DNA of 33,883 nucleotides. Origin: JAWXBK01 sp040878185 (GTDB lineage Bacteria > Pseudomonadota > Alphaproteobacteria > Dongiales > Dongiaceae). Positions 31,935 to 33,883 of the stretch are shown here, piece after piece. Position numbers and translations under genes: made by a program. Every line of letters begins with the position of its first letter. Position 1 is the first letter of the stretch. The notes under the pieces are model-generated. The model was not told the origin of the DNA, did not search any database, and saw only the letters and a program-made list of their open reading frames with translations. The stretch is taken from NCBI GenBank assembly GCA_040878185.1, contig JBBDMS010000016.1, positions 1 to 33,883 on the forward strand. The letters are read 5' to 3'.

Positions 31935-32732
31935 ATGGCGAACGTATTCAGACCCGGCAGTCGTTTTCATTTCCTGGCGTCGGCCGAATGCGACCAGCCT
32001 GCGACTGATATTCGCCTCAGTTATCTGGTGTTCTCGCAGCAGCGCACCGGCAGCACGCTGCTCACGGAATCGCTGGTGGAAACCGGTCAGGCCGGCATAC
32101 CGGCGGAATATCTGAATCCGGACTTCGTCCGCGAGCTCTGGCAGCGCGTGGAGAAAGAGCGGCGCTGGACGTTGAAGCCGTACATGGATTACCTGCGCCA
32201 CCGCCGGACGACCCCGAACGGCGTATTCGGTTTCAAGACACATTTTTCTCAGCTCGAGTGGGCGACCAAGGATCGCGAGCGGTCGCAGGATTTCGTGCAG
32301 AGGTTCGACCGGATTATCTTTTCTTATCGCCGGGACAAGCTGGCACAGGCGGTGTCTTTTGCGCTCGCCATGGGCGGCGGTTCCTGGTTCGTGACACGCG
32401 ACAGAGAAAAGCGCGATGCCCCCATCGGGAAGGCCGATCTGCGGCCGCACCGCCTCTTGAAGGCGGTCGCCGCGTTCATGGAGCAGGAACAGGCCCAGCG
32501 CACGATGATCGCCCGGTCGGGTCGACCGATACTGGAGGTGCCTTATGAGGACCTCGACAGCAATTTCGACAAGACCATGCGTAACGTGATGACTTTTCTC
32601 GATCTTCCGGCAGCGCTGGTGGACGGGCTCGAACCCTCGCTCCGCAAGCTGCGCGACGACACATCGGCGAACGCGATCGAGGCGACATTGCGCAGTCTGC
32701 GCGACAGCGACCTCGCCAGGGAACGGCCGTGA
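31935..32732 (+). CDS. Stf0-family sulfotransferase, copy 2
   Basis: A 265-residue paralogue of the preceding gene. Loop LVFSQQRTGSTLLTESL, then GIPAEYLNP, RRTTPNGVFGFKTHFSQLEW, YRRDKLAQAVSFALA and ILEVPYEDLDSNFDKTM follow in the Stf0 order. Its phosphosulfate loop (RTGST) is closest to the canonical form of the three. A gatgagg ribosome site precedes the ATG. The stop overlaps the next start (GTGA), so it is translationally coupled to the isomerase-like gene. The N-terminal 28 residues differ from those of copies 1 and 3. Confidence 0.9.
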   Translation: MANVFRPGSRFHFLASAECDQPATDIRLSYLVFSQQRTGSTLLTESLVETGQAGIPAEYLNPDFVRELWQRVEKERRWTLKPYMDYLRHRRTTPNGVFGFKTHFSQLEWATKDRERSQDFVQRFDRIIFSYRRDKLAQAVSFALAMGGGSWFVTRDREKRDAPIGKADLRPHRLLKAVAAFMEQEQAQRTMIARSGRPILEVPYEDLDSNFDKTMRNVMTFLDLPAALVDGLEPSLRKLRDDTSANAIEATLRSLRDSDLARERP

Positions 32733-33370
32733 GCAGGCCGGCGACAGGTACCGACGCGGGTGCGAAAGCCGAACCGATCGAGTTTCATTTCGATTTCGTG
32801 TCGCCATATGGCTGCCTCGGCGGTATCGGTATCGAGCAGGTTGCCGCGCGGCACGGACGAACAGTGCGCTGGTGCCCGATGCTGTTGGGCGTCACGGTTA
32901 TAAAGATCATGGGCCTGAAGCCGGTGCCGGAAATCCCGCTCAAGGGTCCCTATGCGGCGCACGATCTGCAGCGGTTCTTTCGTCTGGTTGGGTTGCCTTG
33001 GAATCCGGCAAACGACGGCCTCGTCGATCCCTTGCCGGGTCTGCGCGCTTTTGTCTGGCTCGACGCACTCGATCAGGTTACAGGGAAGGGGCTCGCGCAA
33101 CGCATCTATCGGGCGCATTGGTGCGAGGGGCGCGATATGTCGATGCCCGACGCCGTTGCCGACGAGGCGGCGGCGATGGGGCTGGATCGTGCGGTCGTCA
33201 TTGCCGCGATGCGCGACGATCGTATCAAGCTGATGCTCCGCGAACAGGTCGAGGCGTCGATCGGCAAAGGCGTGTTCGGCTGTCCGACCTTCATCGTCGA
33301 TGGCGAGATGTTCTGGGGCGCCGACCGGCTCGATCAGGTCGAGCGCTGGGTCGCGACCGGGGGCTGGTAA
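32729..33370 (+). CDS. 2-hydroxychromene-2-carboxylate isomerase-like (DsbA/GST-kappa fold)
   Basis: A 213-residue thioredoxin-fold protein. IEFHFDFVSPYGCLG (about 18-32) has the SPY motif whose Ser activates glutathione in this family; GVFGCPTFIVDGEMFWGADRLDQVERW near the C-terminus holds the cis-Pro loop and the conserved FWGxDRL block. Family members isomerise 2-hydroxychromene-2-carboxylate in naphthalene breakdown, or act as glutathione-dependent isomerases/transferases. Catalytic CxxC cysteines of DsbA are absent. No aromatic-ring pathway partner sits next to it; instead it is embedded between sulfotransferases. Start is GTG, overlapping the upstream stop by 4 bp. Confidence 0.88.
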   Translation: MSRPATGTDAGAKAEPIEFHFDFVSPYGCLGGIGIEQVAARHGRTVRWCPMLLGVTVIKIMGLKPVPEIPLKGPYAAHDLQRFFRLVGLPWNPANDGLVDPLPGLRAFVWLDALDQVTGKGLAQRIYRAHWCEGRDMSMPDAVADEAAAMGLDRAVVIAAMRDDRIKLMLREQVEASIGKGVFGCPTFIVDGEMFWGADRLDQVERWVATGGW

Positions 33371-33374
33371 GGCT

Positions 33375-33883
33375 GTGGCCAGGAAACCCGATGGGCAGTC
33401 ATTTACGGCGCAGACGCAGCTTTCCGCAACGACGGCGCGGATTGCCGCAAGTATGTCCGACAAATTCGACCGGCCGGAGACCAAACCGCAGCGGCGCTAC
33501 CTGATCGTCGGCGAACCGCGTTGCGGCGGTTCGATGCTGGCGGAAGCACTGCGTCTCACCGGTCAGGCGGGCGTGCCGCTCGAGTATCTGAATCGGCGGC
33601 TGATCGACGCCTATGCGGCGCGCACGGGATTCACTGAGGAAACGCTGCCGCTGGACAACTATATCTCGTTTCTGCTGCGCCGCCGCACGACGTCGAACGG
33701 CGTCTTCGTGCTGAAGGCGCTCGTCTCGCAGCTTGTGCCGTTCTACCGCCGCGGCCCCGCGGCCGTCAGGTTTTTGCGGGGCTTCGAGCGCATCGTCCTG
33801 ATTCATCGGCGGGACAAGCTGGCACAGGCCATCTCCTACTACAGGGCGATCGAAACCGATGCCTGGACCAGTCTCGACAAGAA
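33375..33883 (+). CDS. Stf0-family sulfotransferase, copy 3 (3' end outside window)
   Basis: The first ~169 residues of a third paralogue; the frame is open at the right edge. Landmarks are YLIVGEPRCGGSMLAEAL (phosphosulfate loop, altered to PRCGGS), GVPLEYLN, RRRTTSNGVFVLKALVSQL and IHRRDKLAQAISYYRAI. GTG 33375 begins 4 bp after the isomerase stop; ATG 33453 is the alternative. The longer form is preferred because residues 21-45 (TARIAASMS, DRPET, RYLIV) align with the N-terminus of copy 1. Same strand and tight spacing place it in one operon with copy 2 and the isomerase. Confidence 0.87.
   Translation, partial: MARKPDGQSFTAQTQLSATTARIAASMSDKFDRPETKPQRRYLIVGEPRCGGSMLAEALRLTGQAGVPLEYLNRRLIDAYAARTGFTEETLPLDNYISFLLRRRTTSNGVFVLKALVSQLVPFYRRGPAAVRFLRGFERIVLIHRRDKLAQAISYYRAIETDAWTSLDK

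Overview
The window looks like a high-GC alphaproteobacterial chromosome. Supporting this are a Bradyrhizobium-type pair of GH17 glucan-synthase genes, a CoxM/S/L-type molybdenum hydroxylase with a CoxG partner, dgcN/dgcA genes for D-glutamate catabolism, Stf0 sulfotransferases and a FecR/CHASE2-cyclase pair. Genus cannot be fixed from sequence alone. A run of 22 G followed by 10 N (1711-1742) marks a scaffold join, so continuity across it is not assured.

Layout. 1-1383: 3' end of dgcN and complete dgcA. 1764-3208 (minus): a GNAT acetyltransferase translationally coupled to an N-formylglutamate amidohydrolase. 3457-3531: tRNA-Val(GAC). 3534-7849: a small genomic island inserted in that tRNA. 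It is bounded by a 47-bp near-repeat of the tRNA 3' half (43/47 identical, last 29 bp exact) and carries a decayed integrase, a PAPS-type sulfotransferase, a DDD-motif glycosyltransferase and a class-B-like asparagine synthetase. 7924-14461: core-like genes (UPF0114 membrane protein, exported NTF2-like protein, ATP-grasp-like protein, a flavoprotein with a cysteine cluster, FecR-domain protein plus CHASE2 adenylate/guanylate cyclase, a tiny membrane protein, a stand-alone Lrp/AsnC ligand-binding domain). 14777-19103: tandem NdvB-like (GH17+GT2) and NdvC-like (GH17+membrane) genes for beta-glucan synthesis and remodelling.

30060 down to 19435 (minus) is one long, tightly packed operon: a NicX-like 2,5-dihydroxypyridine dioxygenase, a CoxG-like protein, the FAD, [2Fe-2S] and molybdopterin subunits of a hydroxylase, an HGGG-type alpha/beta hydrolase, then a Liv-type ABC importer (binding protein, LivH, LivM, LivG, LivF). 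Together they read as uptake, ring hydroxylation, ring opening and probable deformylation of an N-heteroaromatic compound. A DUF1989 gene is divergent from it at 30176.

30999-33883: three Stf0-family sulfotransferase paralogues (the third cut by the window end) with a DsbA-fold 2-hydroxychromene-2-carboxylate isomerase-like gene between the second and third. This sulfotransferase cluster and the tRNA island are the least ordinary parts of the window. No CRISPR array, rRNA gene or intact insertion sequence was seen.
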